64,000 bases of DNA. Origin: Paenibacillus xylanilyticus (lineage in GTDB: Bacteria; Bacillota; Bacilli; Paenibacillales; Paenibacillaceae). This document shows, piece by piece, positions 36,087-45,381 of the stretch. The stretch spans positions 1 to 64,000 of the forward strand of contig NZ_JABMCB010000169.1 of the NCBI RefSeq assembly GCF_013359935.1. Direction: 5' to 3'. Position 1 is the stretch's first letter. The number at the start of each line of letters is the position of its first letter. The notes under the pieces are model-generated. The model was not told the DNA's origin and did no database searches. It saw only the letters and a program-made list of their open reading frames with translations. The translations under genes were made by a program, and so were the position numbers.

Positions 36087-36545
36087 TTACCCCACTGACG
36101 TACAGCACATTTTCGATTTTAACATACTCTCATTAAGCAGTTTAACAGATTGCATAACGATTGCTTTTTCTGTATCGGTCATGAAAGAAAAAACCTCTTC
36201 CAGATGTGTATTCATCCGATGATCTATAGCTGTCGCTACAAACTTCCCCTCTACCGTCAATCTCAGAATGTATACTCTCCGATCTTCAGGATGAGGTGTT
36301 TTTAAGACCAGGTTTTTCTTAATCAACGTCTGTATTTGACGACTAAAGGTTGTAATATCCATGGCTAGCGTTTCGGCAATTTGTTGCATAGATGGCTCAT
36401 GTTGATGGTCAATTTCATATAGGATATGACTTTGGATTAAAGATATTTCCTGCTCTCCAACCGTGCAACAATTTTTATCCAGCAAGCCGAAGCGACGTAC
36501 CATGATCTGTAATAACTCTCTTGGGTTTTGGTTATCCGGCAACAT
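36087..36545 (-). CDS. MarR-family regulator with vicinal cysteine pairs (paralogue 2)
   Basis: 152 residues from ATG 36545 (AGAGGTGATC). About 60 percent identical by eye to the protein at 14781-15230, including RRFGLL-KNCCTVG (C26-C27) and the CC near the end (147-148). Its promoter is nearly ideal (TTGCAA, 17 bp, TATAAT at 36564-36592), and the repeat TTGTATATTGCAA overlaps the -35 box, as expected for autorepression. Likely an arsenic-responsive regulator; effector inferred. Confidence 0.85.
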   Translation of the reverse strand: MLPDNQNPRELLQIMVRRFGLLDKNCCTVGEQEISLIQSHILYEIDHQHEPSMQQIAETLAMDITTFSRQIQTLIKKNLVLKTPHPEDRRVYILRLTVEGKFVATAIDHRMNTHLEEVFSFMTDTEKAIVMQSVKLLNESMLKSKMCCTSVG

Positions 36546-36563
36546 GATCACCTCTTGGTGTCT

Positions 36564-36592
36564 ATTATAATCATATTATTTGTATATTGCAA
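36564..36592 (-). promoter_or_regulatory. SigmaA promoter and operator of the second marR gene
   Basis: On the minus strand TTGCAA (36592-36587), 17-bp spacer, TATAAT (36569-36564). The inverted repeat TTGTATATTGCAA spans 36580-36592. Confidence 0.75.
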
Positions 36593-37660
36593 CTATTTTA
36601 AATTATTCTGCTTTTCTAAATTGTTTTGGATATGCTTAACGACATACTCAGCATCTGGCCCCACACCCCGAAGAGTTGCTGATGCAAAGGAGCGCTGTCC
36701 AGACAAGCCTACAAAATAAAGTCCGGGGATTGTCTTGCTAATCCCGTTCTTTTGCTCGGGTTCGCCTTGACCATCCAGTCCACCTAATGCATCAATATAA
36801 GAAACGTTGGAACGATATCCTGTCGCGAAAATGACGGTTTGGACCTCTTCTTGTGTTCCATCAGACCAGATCACACCTCTGTCATAAAATGCGGTGAACA
36901 TTTTCTTTTGTTTCGGGTTCCCCGCTTTAAGCCGCTGCTTATATCCATCCAAATCCAGAACGGATGACCCGTTTGCAAATGACTTCCCAAATTTCCAAAA
37001 CGAATCGATCCCCGTTAGCTTAAACCAGAAGTGAATATCCTGGCCCAAGAGACGCTGCGGGATTAGTGCTACTGGTTCTCTCACAGCAAGTGTTGTTTCA
37101 GCTACTTCGGATAGTTCCATCGCAATCTGAACCGCGGAATTTCCTCTCCCTACAACAATGACCGATTGATTATGAAAAGGGGCCGGTGTTCGATACGTCG
37201 CGGAATGTAAGATTTCTCCCTCAAATTGTTCATGGTTTGGAATCGAAGGGGTATAGGGTCTACTAAACGATCCAGTTGCCAAAATCAGATTGCGAGCCAC
37301 GTATTTCTCTCCACTTGAAGTTGTTACTGTAAAAACCCCGGATTCTTTGGATACTTGATCTACATGGCTGTTATAAACCAAAGGCAATCCAAAATGAGAA
37401 GCATAGTCCTTCAAGTATTGAATAACTTCATCACGTTGTGGGTATCGATCCCCTGGAGAATCTATCGAAAGCCCCGGCAGAGACGAGTACTTGGCCGGTG
37501 AGAATAACTTCAAATTATCGTAATACTGTGGCCACGCCCCTACCGCTGCTCCTCCTGCCTCCAAAATCAAAAAAGACAGCCTTTTCTTTTTTAAATGATA
37601 ACCGGAAGCAAGTCCTGCCTGACCTCCACCAATAACAATGACATCCCAGATTGGCTCCAT
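36593..37660 (-). CDS. arsO: ArsO-type flavin-dependent monooxygenase
   Basis: 355 residues with the FAD motif VIVIGGGQAGLASGYHL at the N-terminus and the NADPH motif VVGRGNSAVQIAMEL in the middle; ends SFASATLRGVGPDAEYVV, typical of the ArsO group as I recall it. The role in arsenic metabolism is not settled; oxidation of arsenicals is likely. A clear AAGGAG site precedes the ATG. It has its own promoter region with TTGCAAATTGCAA. Confidence 0.85.
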   Translation of the reverse strand: MEPIWDVIVIGGGQAGLASGYHLKKKRLSFLILEAGGAAVGAWPQYYDNLKLFSPAKYSSLPGLSIDSPGDRYPQRDEVIQYLKDYASHFGLPLVYNSHVDQVSKESGVFTVTTSSGEKYVARNLILATGSFSRPYTPSIPNHEQFEGEILHSATYRTPAPFHNQSVIVVGRGNSAVQIAMELSEVAETTLAVREPVALIPQRLLGQDIHFWFKLTGIDSFWKFGKSFANGSSVLDLDGYKQRLKAGNPKQKKMFTAFYDRGVIWSDGTQEEVQTVIFATGYRSNVSYIDALGGLDGQGEPEQKNGISKTIPGLYFVGLSGQRSFASATLRGVGPDAEYVVKHIQNNLEKQNNLK

Positions 37661-37971
37661 AACACATCTCCTTCAAATATAATTAGAGTGATTCATTCTT
37701 ACAAGGTATGTACTCGTTTAGTATAATTGTTTATTTGCAAATTGCAAGTATATTTCTTCGATGACTAGTTATCTCATCTAAAAAGCTACCCTGGAAGTGT
37801 TCATTAAAACGCTCGGTAAAAAAATTATAACGTTTACTTACGTAAACGCTCCACGTCATAAAACCAATGTAAACATGTAGGCTTATGCCCATTATTGCAA
37901 ATGTTGTATACCTTTCTATAGGCGGCTGCATAGGGTGTGAGTAGATATTTCACCAAAGAAGGAGAATGACT
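37661..37971. promoter_or_regulatory. Divergent region between arsO and the cupin gene
   Basis: TTGCAAATTGCAA (37735-37747) lies at the arsO promoter (TTGCAA, 16 bp, TATACT on the minus strand), matching the proposed MarR site. CGTTTAC and GTAAACG (37831-37848, TTAC centre) form a second, different inverted repeat nearer the cupin gene. No coding sequence seen. Confidence 0.6.
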
Positions 37972-38511
37972 ATGTACCCTAAATTATCAAATCGAAATCA
38001 ATGGCATAATCCAGTGCCTAACATCCGGAATAACAACGGACAGGTCCTCACCCCTCCGTATTGCCATGGAAATGTGAACCTTAGTCACCCTGGTGGAAAT
38101 ATAGAATTAAGAGATTATGGACAACAACCACTTGTAATCAATATTGATCAAGCTACAAAGTATAATCAAAATTATCGTACGGCTCTATGGACAGGAAAGC
38201 ACTTTCAAGTGACTCTGATGAGTATCCGTGTTGGCGAAGATATCGGTCTGGAAGTCCACCCGACAACCGATCAATTCATACGGATTGAAGAAGGTCAGGG
38301 ACTTGTGCAAATGGGAGACGAGAAAGACAAATTGAATTTTCAAACGATGGCCTGTGAGGACTATGCCGTTATGGTGCCTGCTGGAAAATGGCACAATATC
38401 ACCAACACAGGCAGTATACCTCTTAAAGTGTACGTGATCTATGCACCGCCTGAGCATCCTTATGGGACAGTGCATGGAACAAAAGCCATTGCCATGTCTT
38501 CTGAAAGTTAG
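37972..38511 (+). CDS. Cupin-domain protein
   Basis: 179 residues from ATG 37972 (AAGGAG seven bases before; ATG 37966 is too close). One cupin barrel, about 75-170, with the metal ligands EVHPTTDQFIRIEEG and the second motif PAGKWHNITN. The N-terminal 60 residues are Asn/Pro-rich. No partner suggests a substrate; such proteins are often isomerases or small dioxygenases. It ends in a terminator shared with the converging recombinase gene. Confidence 0.78.
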   Translation: MYPKLSNRNQWHNPVPNIRNNNGQVLTPPYCHGNVNLSHPGGNIELRDYGQQPLVINIDQATKYNQNYRTALWTGKHFQVTLMSIRVGEDIGLEVHPTTDQFIRIEEGQGLVQMGDEKDKLNFQTMACEDYAVMVPAGKWHNITNTGSIPLKVYVIYAPPEHPYGTVHGTKAIAMSSES

Positions 38512-38537
38512 TTGATCGTATTCTAATGCAATTTACA

Positions 38538-38585
38538 AAACCTGATTTCTCTTCATCGTCGTGGAGAAAAATCAGGCTATTTCTT
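38538..38585. terminator. Terminator between cupin and recombinase genes
   Basis: CCTGATTTCTC and GAGAAAAATCAGG arms, A-rich before and T-rich after, so it can act in both directions. Confidence 0.75.
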
Positions 38586-38592
38586 AATTTAA

Positions 38593-39135
38593 TTACTTAT
38601 CGAGGTATCGATACAGCGTTGTTTTGCTAATACCTGTTTCTTCACGAATTTCAGCAAGACTGTACTCTTTACTTTCATACATTTGTATCGCCTTCATTAC
38701 GTTCCCATCCAATTTACGAGGACGACCTAACTTCGTCCCCTTTTCCTTCGCTTCATCCATTCCTTTTTTCGTGCTTTCACTGCTTAAATCTCCTTGGAAG
38801 TCAAGTAAAGCCTTCACATGCTCCAGAAAAATACGACCAGAACTGTCCTGTGTATTCAAATTTTCATTCAGAGAATACAGATGGGCCTCTCGCTTTTGAA
38901 ATTCCTTCAGCAGATCGACAAGATGTTTTGTAGAGTCAGCTAAGGAGAACAATCGAGTAACAACGACGACATCTCCTACCTGGAGCTCGTTCATCATGGC
39001 ATTTAGCTGCGTTCTTTGCTTTGCAGATGAATGTTCTTCCTTCAATATTCGATCACAGGATTTCCGTTTTAAAATTTCGTGTTGATTTTGACATCTCGGA
39101 TCATCCTGTGAAGGTCTCATATAGCCAATAATCAT
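38593..39135 (-). CDS. Serine-recombinase-family protein with degraded active site
   Basis: 180 residues from ATG 39135 (TAGGAG). Resolvase fold and a C-terminal helix-turn-helix (YSLAEIREETGISKTTLYRYL). Ser9 is kept (IIGYMRPSQ), but the usual RLDRLGRS box reads RLFSLADS (61-68), losing the catalytic Asp and two Arg, and the later Arg of the E-helix is also missing. Probably a DNA-binding protein rather than an active resolvase. It is the second inactive recombinase in the element. Confidence 0.8.
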   Translation of the reverse strand: MIIGYMRPSQDDPRCQNQHEILKRKSCDRILKEEHSSAKQRTQLNAMMNELQVGDVVVVTRLFSLADSTKHLVDLLKEFQKREAHLYSLNENLNTQDSSGRIFLEHVKALLDFQGDLSSESTKKGMDEAKEKGTKLGRPRKLDGNVMKAIQMYESKEYSLAEIREETGISKTTLYRYLDK

Positions 39136-39298
39136 GTTAAAACTCCTAACTGCAACTGACATTATAAAATTATAACACAAAATAAGAACCAAAATGGTTC
39201 CTTTTTGGGACTCCCTGTGATAAGATCAATATACTTCAACCGGATATGACTTTTAGTCGAGTAAGAGTCATAAAAAAAGATAAGGAGTGGAAGTACAC

Positions 39299-40762
39299 GT
39301 GATTGAACGGATTAAGAAAGATTGGTTCTCTAATATTCGAGGGGACATATTAGCCGGGATTGTAGTGGCATTGGCACTCATCCCCGAAGCCATTGCATTT
39401 TCTATTATTGCTGGTGTAGATCCCATGGTGGGTCTGTATGCATCGTTTTGTATTGCTGTCATCATCTCATTTATTGGTGGCCGACCAGGGATGATTTCGG
39501 CTGCTACTGGAGCCATGGCCTTACTTATGGTTCCTTTGGTCAAGGAACATGGCGTTCAGTATTTACTGGCTGCCACCATTCTTACTGGGGTTATCCAATT
39601 GCTTTTTGGCGTATTCAAAATCGGGAAACTCATGAAATTCATCCCGAGGGCTGTCATGATCGGCTTTGTGAATGCTCTCGCTATTCTGATATTCATGGCA
39701 CAAGTTCCCCATTTTGTAGGCATATCTACGCTGACCTACATCTTCGTTGGAGTTACCTTACTTATTGTATATGTTTTACCCCGATTCTTCAAAGCCATTC
39801 CAGCACCTCTTATTGCCATTGTGGTTCTAACCGCAGCTGCCATTTGGGGGAACCTGAATTTAGGAACAGTTGGAGAGTTAGGCATTATCACACAATCTCT
39901 TCCCTCATTCTTTATTCCCGATATTCCTTTTAATATCGAAACATTGCAAATTATATTCCCTTATTCCATTTCTCTGGCTATTGTCGGATTGGTTGAATCT
40001 CTATTAACGGCTTCCATCGTGGATGATATGACGGGAACGAACAGTAACAAAAACAAAGAAGCTCGCGGACAAGGAATTGCCAATGTCATTACCGGTTTCT
40101 TCGGCGGGATGGCAGGTTGCGCCATGATTGGACAGTCTGTGATCAACGTCAAGTCTGGTGGGCGAGGAAGGTTATCTACACTCGTTGCAGGCGTATTCCT
40201 CATGTTCCTTATCCTTGTACTTGGCGGTATCGTTGTTCAGATCCCTATGCCTGTACTCGCCGGGATCATGATCATGGTAGCCGTCGGAACGTTTGACTGG
40301 TCTTCCTTCTCTTATCTCCGTAAAGCACCTAAAAGTGATGCACTTGTGATGCTAGTCACCGTTATTGTTGTTGTAGCGACCGATAATCTTGCATTGGGTG
40401 TCATTGTCGGCGTCATTCTTAGTGCGATATTCTTCGCTTCCAAAATCTCAAAGGTTAAAGTGAGGCATCTCTCCACGGAGAAAAACGTAAGATTTGATGT
40501 GACGGGTCAATTATTCTTTGCATCCGTGGAAGGGTTTATTGAATCTTTTGACTTCGAGATTGCGGATTCGGAAATTGTCATTGATTTTTCAAATGCACAT
40601 ATTTGGGATGACTCAGGTGTAGGGGCTGTCGATAAAGTAGTCATTAGATATCGGGAGAATCATAACCGAGTTAAGATTAAAGGACTGAATACGTCAAGTG
40701 AAAAACTCGTAAATAAGTTAGCGGTGTATCAAGATCCAAATGCACAATTAAAATCACATTAA
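39299..40762 (+). CDS. SulP-family anion permease with STAS domain
   Basis: 487 residues from GTG 39299 (AAGGAG 11 bases upstream; the GTG at 39287 overlaps the ribosome site). Ten or more membrane helices (conserved [17 protein letters not shown]) and a C-terminal STAS domain (about 390-480, [15 protein letters not shown] and [11 protein letters not shown]). Transports sulfate, bicarbonate or related anions; the substrate is not evident. The next gene starts 10 bp later. Confidence 0.9.
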   Translation: MIERIKKDWFSNIRGDILAGIVVALALIPEAIAFSIIAGVDPMVGLYASFCIAVIISFIGGRPGMISAATGAMALLMVPLVKEHGVQYLLAATILTGVIQLLFGVFKIGKLMKFIPRAVMIGFVNALAILIFMAQVPHFVGISTLTYIFVGVTLLIVYVLPRFFKAIPAPLIAIVVLTAAAIWGNLNLGTVGELGIITQSLPSFFIPDIPFNIETLQIIFPYSISLAIVGLVESLLTASIVDDMTGTNSNKNKEARGQGIANVITGFFGGMAGCAMIGQSVINVKSGGRGRLSTLVAGVFLMFLILVLGGIVVQIPMPVLAGIMIMVAVGTFDWSSFSYLRKAPKSDALVMLVTVIVVVATDNLALGVIVGVILSAIFFASKISKVKVRHLSTEKNVRFDVTGQLFFASVEGFIESFDFEIADSEIVIDFSNAHIWDDSGVGAVDKVVIRYRENHNRVKIKGLNTSSEKLVNKLAVYQDPNAQLKSH

Positions 40763-40772
40763 GGTAGGAGAG

Positions 40773-41198
40773 ATGAACATGTATCAACATATTCTACTTG
40801 CTGCAGATGGTTCTAACAATGCCATTCGGGCAGCGAAAGAAGCCGCTTATATTGCATCATTGATTCCAGATGTCGAAGTTGAGATTCTGTTTGTTGTAGA
40901 CCTGTCCAAGGTCAAAGAGGAAGTTCTCCATTCTCAGAATCATGAGGAAATTGAACTGAAACGTAAACAGAAACTTATGCCTGTTCAGCAAGAACTTACA
41001 GAGAAACATGTGAACTATCGAGTTACCTTCGTAAATGGAGATCCTGGTCCTACGATTGTTGATTACGCGAATAAGAACAGCGTTGATCTGCTTATTATCG
41101 GAAGTCGGGGACTGAACTCCTTACAGGAATTCGTACTTGGAAGTGTGAGTCATAAAGTCGTTAAGAGGGCTCATTGTCCAGTTATGATTGTGAAATAG
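40773..41198 (+). CDS. UspA-family universal stress protein
   Basis: 141 residues with the ATP-binding pattern of UspA (ILLAADGSNNAIRAAKEA at the start and GSRGLNSLQEFVLGSVSHKV near the end). In operon with the SulP permease, a pairing seen in many bacteria. Confidence 0.92.
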   Translation: MNMYQHILLAADGSNNAIRAAKEAAYIASLIPDVEVEILFVVDLSKVKEEVLHSQNHEEIELKRKQKLMPVQQELTEKHVNYRVTFVNGDPGPTIVDYANKNSVDLLIIGSRGLNSLQEFVLGSVSHKVVKRAHCPVMIVK

Positions 41199-41218
41199 AT
41201 GATGGATATGAAGCATGG

Positions 41219-41254
41219 GGCCTCTGCAATTGCAGAGGTCTCGCTTCTTTTTCT
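41219..41254 (+). terminator. Terminator after the UspA gene
   Basis: CCTCTGCAATTGCAGAGG hairpin followed by a T-rich tract (CTTCTTTTT). Confidence 0.75.
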
Positions 41255-41299
41255 AAAAGGAATTAGATCATTTAAACGTTGACTGGAGGAGAGAATATC

Positions 41300-43033
41300 T
41301 TGGAACACTCCAAATTAAAGACTCAAAAACCACAAAAAACATCACGCTATCTTCCTCCTGCTGTACGTATTTTTGCGCTTGGAGGTCTCGGGGAAATTGG
41401 AAAGAACATGTATGGGATCGAATACAAAAATGAAATCATTTTGATTGACGCAGGTTTGAAATTCCCAGATGCCCATATGAATGGTGTAGATTACATTATT
41501 CCTGATATACGTTATTTGCTGGACAAGCCTCAACAGATCAAAGCTCTTTTCCTTACCCATGGACATGAAGATCATATTGGTGCTGTCCCCTACTTGCTCA
41601 AACATCTTTCCTTTCCAATCTATGGCGGTGCACTAACGATCGACTTGGTCAAAGCCAAGTTGGAAGAGCACAAGTTAACGAATTCAGTGGATTTTCATAT
41701 CATTCAGGATCACGAACGCGTGTCATTTCAGCATCTTTCTGTTCATTTTTTCCGAACAATACACAGCATACCCGATGCTTTTGGTATCGTTGTAGATACA
41801 CCCTATGGTTCTATTGTGCACACAGGTGACTTCAAATTTGATATGACACCTGAAGGAAAGACAGCGGACCTTCATAAAATGATGCAATTAGGTGAAAAAG
41901 GTGTGCTTGCTTTGCTGTCTGATAGTACCAACAGTGAACGCGAAGGTCAGTCTCTTTCAGAACATACAGTGGGTAAATCTGTTTTGGAATTAATCCAGCA
42001 ATGTGAAGGTCGAGTTTTGTTTGCGACTTTTGCGTCCAATGTCCACAGGTTACAACAAGTTATTCATGCTGCTTCGGAGTGTAATCGGAGAATTTTAATA
42101 CTGGGCCGCAGCATGGAAAAAATATTCTCCATTGGTCAAGAACTTGGACACCTTCATATACCACAAGGTATGCTAATGGATATGAAGGAAATCCACACCA
42201 CTCCACATCATCAAGTCATCATTTTATGCACGGGTAGTCAAGGAGAGCCTAATGCAGCTTTAACCCGTATTGCAGCCGGCTCCCACCGTCACGTTCAAAT
42301 ATTTCCAGGAGATACAGTTGTCTTTTCTTCTTCTCCGATTCCTGGTAACATCATTCAAGTCAATCGAAGCATAGATATGCTGATGCGTTCTGGAGCCGCT
42401 GTCCTCTACGGAGCGGAGTATGACATTCATACTTCCGGGCATGGATCACGTGAGGATTTAAAACTGATGATACGGACCATGCGCCCGAAATATTTCATAC
42501 CGATCCATGGAGAATATCGAATGCTGGTAAGTCATCAAAAACTAGCTGAGCAAGTTGGAATACCCTCCAACAGAATATATGTATTGAATATTGGAGAGCC
42601 TCTCCTCATTACTAAATATCATGCTCGAAAAGGAAGAAATCTCCCTTCGGGATCGTCATTTGTGATACGTGGTAAAGTTGAAAGTCATGAGCCTGAACTC
42701 ATTGATGAACGCAATAGATTGGCTAAGGATGGCGTACTTATTGTCGCACTTGTCTTAAACAATGAGACATGCCAAATGATAGCAGGGCCTGACCTCATTA
42801 GCCGAGGGTTTGTCTATGTACGAGATGCTAATGAACTAATGAAAACAGCAGAATCACATTTGAAATCCGCACTATATGGACTAGAGCAGAAAAAAGAAGC
42901 CCGCTGTGAAATCTGGGAACATAAGATCTCAGAAGTACTCCAGAACTTCTTTTACTCACAATTACAACGTACTCCTGTCATTTTCTCTTCCATTCATAGC
43001 GTTTCACATCCTACTCAAGTAAAGGACGACTAA
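41300..43033 (+). CDS. RNase J-family ribonuclease
   Basis: 577 residues from TTG 41300, because GGAGGAG lies just before it; the open frame extends to 41279. Metallo-beta-lactamase core with HGHEDH (87-92), HTGDFKFD, a beta-CASP domain (LFATFASNVHRLQQV, ILGRSM) and the C-terminal part of RNase J. Cells of this group normally carry RNase J1 and J2 on the chromosome, so this is an extra mobile copy. Coupled to a Nudix gene 3 bp later; a joint role in RNA decay is plausible. Confidence 0.92.
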   Translation: MEHSKLKTQKPQKTSRYLPPAVRIFALGGLGEIGKNMYGIEYKNEIILIDAGLKFPDAHMNGVDYIIPDIRYLLDKPQQIKALFLTHGHEDHIGAVPYLLKHLSFPIYGGALTIDLVKAKLEEHKLTNSVDFHIIQDHERVSFQHLSVHFFRTIHSIPDAFGIVVDTPYGSIVHTGDFKFDMTPEGKTADLHKMMQLGEKGVLALLSDSTNSEREGQSLSEHTVGKSVLELIQQCEGRVLFATFASNVHRLQQVIHAASECNRRILILGRSMEKIFSIGQELGHLHIPQGMLMDMKEIHTTPHHQVIILCTGSQGEPNAALTRIAAGSHRHVQIFPGDTVVFSSSPIPGNIIQVNRSIDMLMRSGAAVLYGAEYDIHTSGHGSREDLKLMIRTMRPKYFIPIHGEYRMLVSHQKLAEQVGIPSNRIYVLNIGEPLLITKYHARKGRNLPSGSSFVIRGKVESHEPELIDERNRLAKDGVLIVALVLNNETCQMIAGPDLISRGFVYVRDANELMKTAESHLKSALYGLEQKKEARCEIWEHKISEVLQNFFYSQLQRTPVIFSSIHSVSHPTQVKDD

Positions 43034-43036
43034 ACA

Positions 43037-43558
43037 ATGAGAATGATTCAAAAGTTAATTCATCCCGATACACCCGCCCTAAATGGACGGATTTTTGAAC
43101 GAAAAGCAGCACGTGGCATTATTATGCGTGGTTCTGAGATTCTTCTACTCTATACCCGTAGATATAACGACTACAGTTTTCCCGGAGGTGGTGTGGAAGC
43201 GGATGAGGACCTACTAAGTGGGCTAAGAAGAGAAATTGCTGAAGAAACCGGAGCTATCCAGGTTGAGGTGACAAACGAGTTCGGCTACATTGAAGAGTAT
43301 CGTCCCCATTACAAACCCGAATATGATCTGATCCATATGTTATCTTATTACTATGTTTGCAACATTCATGAACAGCTTGGAGAAGCCAAACTCGAAGATT
43401 ATGAGATGAATAATGGCATGTCTGCCGTTTGGGTCGACATTCACCAGGCCATTTTGCATAACCGGCAGGTAATAAGGAATAAAGAGGCTTCCATGGGATT
43501 TTCCATTGAAAGAGAGACGATTGTTTTAGAGTTGATTGTATCCGAATTAATTTTTTAG
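43037..43558 (+). CDS. Nudix hydrolase
   Basis: 173 residues with a complete Nudix box (GGGVEADEDLLSGLRREI, then AEETGA). Removes nucleoside diphosphates linked to another moiety; the partner RNase J suggests a link to RNA 5' ends, but substrate is not determined by sequence. Confidence 0.9.
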   Translation: MRMIQKLIHPDTPALNGRIFERKAARGIIMRGSEILLLYTRRYNDYSFPGGGVEADEDLLSGLRREIAEETGAIQVEVTNEFGYIEEYRPHYKPEYDLIHMLSYYYVCNIHEQLGEAKLEDYEMNNGMSAVWVDIHQAILHNRQVIRNKEASMGFSIERETIVLELIVSELIF

Positions 43559-43591
43559 ATTAGAATATTAGATTCGCAATGTAATTTGTAA

Positions 43592-43636
43592 TGGCCCCAC
43601 ATTCATGTCCTCAACCAGGACAAGAACATGGGGCCA
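43592..43636 (+). terminator. Terminator after the Nudix gene, containing a TnsB-like motif
   Basis: TGGCCCCACATTCATGTCCT and AGGACAAGAACATGGGGCCA arms. The right arm holds AGGACAAGAACATG (43617-43630), 14 bases identical to the left transposon terminus. Confidence 0.75.
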
Positions 43637-43693
43637 TAAAATTAAACTAACCTGTCTATAACGAACTATCTAATGAAAGTCCGATAAAATTAT

Positions 43694-43957
43694 TTAGAGT
43701 TGAAGCCATCTAGTTACATCTTCAGATATAAGACCATTCTGACGATGTGTGACAGGCATTTCACTAATTTGTAGCAAAAAATAACTATCGTGTGTACGTA
43801 GACACTCAAGAAAATACTTATCTAACAAATCAATATCATCAGCTGTTTTAATTAAATACACTCTGTCATGAAGATGTTTGACCTCAAACAGATGTTCAAG
43901 ATGAAAGTTAATACACTCCTCGGTCCATCCTTCATTTTTAGGCTTGTAAGAAAACAA
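43694..43957 (-). CDS. Small hypothetical protein, 87 residues
   Basis: Runs from an in-frame TTG near 43957 without a convincing ribosome site. Acidic with several His residues; ends SEDVTRWLQL. The open frame continues about 15 codons further upstream to the stop of the antiporter relic. I do not recognise it. It may be the tail of a decayed gene. Confidence 0.35.
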   Translation of the reverse strand: MFSYKPKNEGWTEECINFHLEHLFEVKHLHDRVYLIKTADDIDLLDKYFLECLRTHDSYFLLQISEMPVTHRQNGLISEDVTRWLQL

Positions 43958-43994
43958 GTAGAGTTTAGATATGATAATCAGCCCCCGTTTACTC

Positions 43995-44818
43995 TTATAG
44001 TCCGCCTTCTTTTGAAGCAGTTTCCTTACGTGGCTTAAATAACATCTTTAACATTGGTGGCGCTATTAAAGTTGTAAGTATAACCATTATAATAACTGAA
44101 GTGAAGTATACCGGCCATCCCCATCAAATCAGCAAAGTACGCAAATCCAAAGCAAATGAAGAGTGCGATAGATATTATGGGTTCTGTTACCTTAAGAGTG
44201 GAGAGCCACTTCATAACGCGAGGAACTATAAATACCCCTGCAACAAATACGCCTATGAAAAAATAACACTTTCTTTCCTACTAGGAGTCCTAAAGATACA
44301 TCCTGACCTGTACCCAAGAAACTCATCATAAATGCCAAAAGGATAACGACTAAAATATCATCTACTACGGCAGCTCCAAGGATAGTTGTGCCTTCCCTTG
44401 AACTTAAGCGATCCATATCCTTCAATACTTGTACTGAAATGCTTACAGATGTTGCGCTGAATAAAACCCCCATAAAAAGTGCATAGTTCGTGGATAGTCC
44501 AAATAGATCTGCTACTCCAAATCCACCTACAAAAGGTAAGATAATTCCACCAAGAGCAACGGCAACTGCTGATCTCCAGTTTTTCTTTAATTGGTCTATA
44601 TCTGTTTCTAATCCAGCAATAAACATAAGTAATAAGACACCTATCTCCGAGACGTAATGAATGAATTCATTATTATCAATCCACCCGAGAATTGCAGGTC
44701 CTAAAATAATGCCGACCACCAGTTTTCCGAGCACAGAAGGTTGCCCCAATTTCACTGATACATGTCCTGCTATTTTTGTACTGAGAATTATTAAAGCCAA
44801 ATACCATATAAATTCCAT
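43995..44818 (-). pseudogene. CPA2-type cation/proton antiporter, decayed
   Basis: Starts well (ATG 44818 with GAGGAG; membrane helices GQPSVLGKLVVGIILGPAIL, and so on) but after residue about 186 the frame breaks in a TTTTTT run. In the next frame the protein goes on as IGVFVAGVFIVPRVMKWL, then FICFGFAYFADLMGMAGI. A second break follows, and only the last segment (SVIIMVILTTLIAPPMLKML) is found, so about 130 residues are missing inside. Not functional. Confidence 0.82.
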
Positions 44819-45381
44819 TACACCTACTCCTCAACAACAACATGTAAAACAACTTGAACGCGTTCCTGAACATAATAATTGACCTAAAACCTTAGGTCAA
44901 TATAGCATTTAAACCAACGAAATAGAGTTGTAATACTTATGATAACCCTTGATAATCCCCGTATACGCATTTTTAATTAAAAGCCTAAAAACAAGCATTA
45001 TGGTCGATTTTTAATATGTACAAAAAAACATAATCACTGAGAAGGGAAACCCCTCAGTAATACTCTACTTGCATACGCATCTTGCCTGAAATAATGAAAT
45101 CAACTTCATCACCATAGTCCAAATAGCTTGACTGAAGGATCTTCTTTGAAATGATCTATAATCAGACCATCTTGTTTGGTCTTGTAACGTTGTGCATGCT
45201 AAGAGTCATTTTTCTTCCTCTGCAGTAGGCAGCCGTCTTTGCTATGATCCACAGTATAGCTCAAAGGCAACCGTCGTTTGTATTTTTATGAACCACCTCC
45301 TTTTCTCTGCATTTGTTTAACTAATCTACCTGTTAGCCTAATGAATTGATGAGCGAAAACTTTATTAGAAATATGTCTAAT
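44819..45381. other. Non-coding stretch between cargo and right-end repeats
   Basis: About 560 bp. TTGACCTAA (44879-44887) and TTAGGTCAA (44892-44900) are perfect inverse arms just upstream of the antiporter relic, probably its operator. ACTGAG and CTCAGT arms near 45035-45058 form a weak hairpin. No coding region seen. A strong AGGAGG near 45300 on the minus strand leads into broken frames only. Confidence 0.55.
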
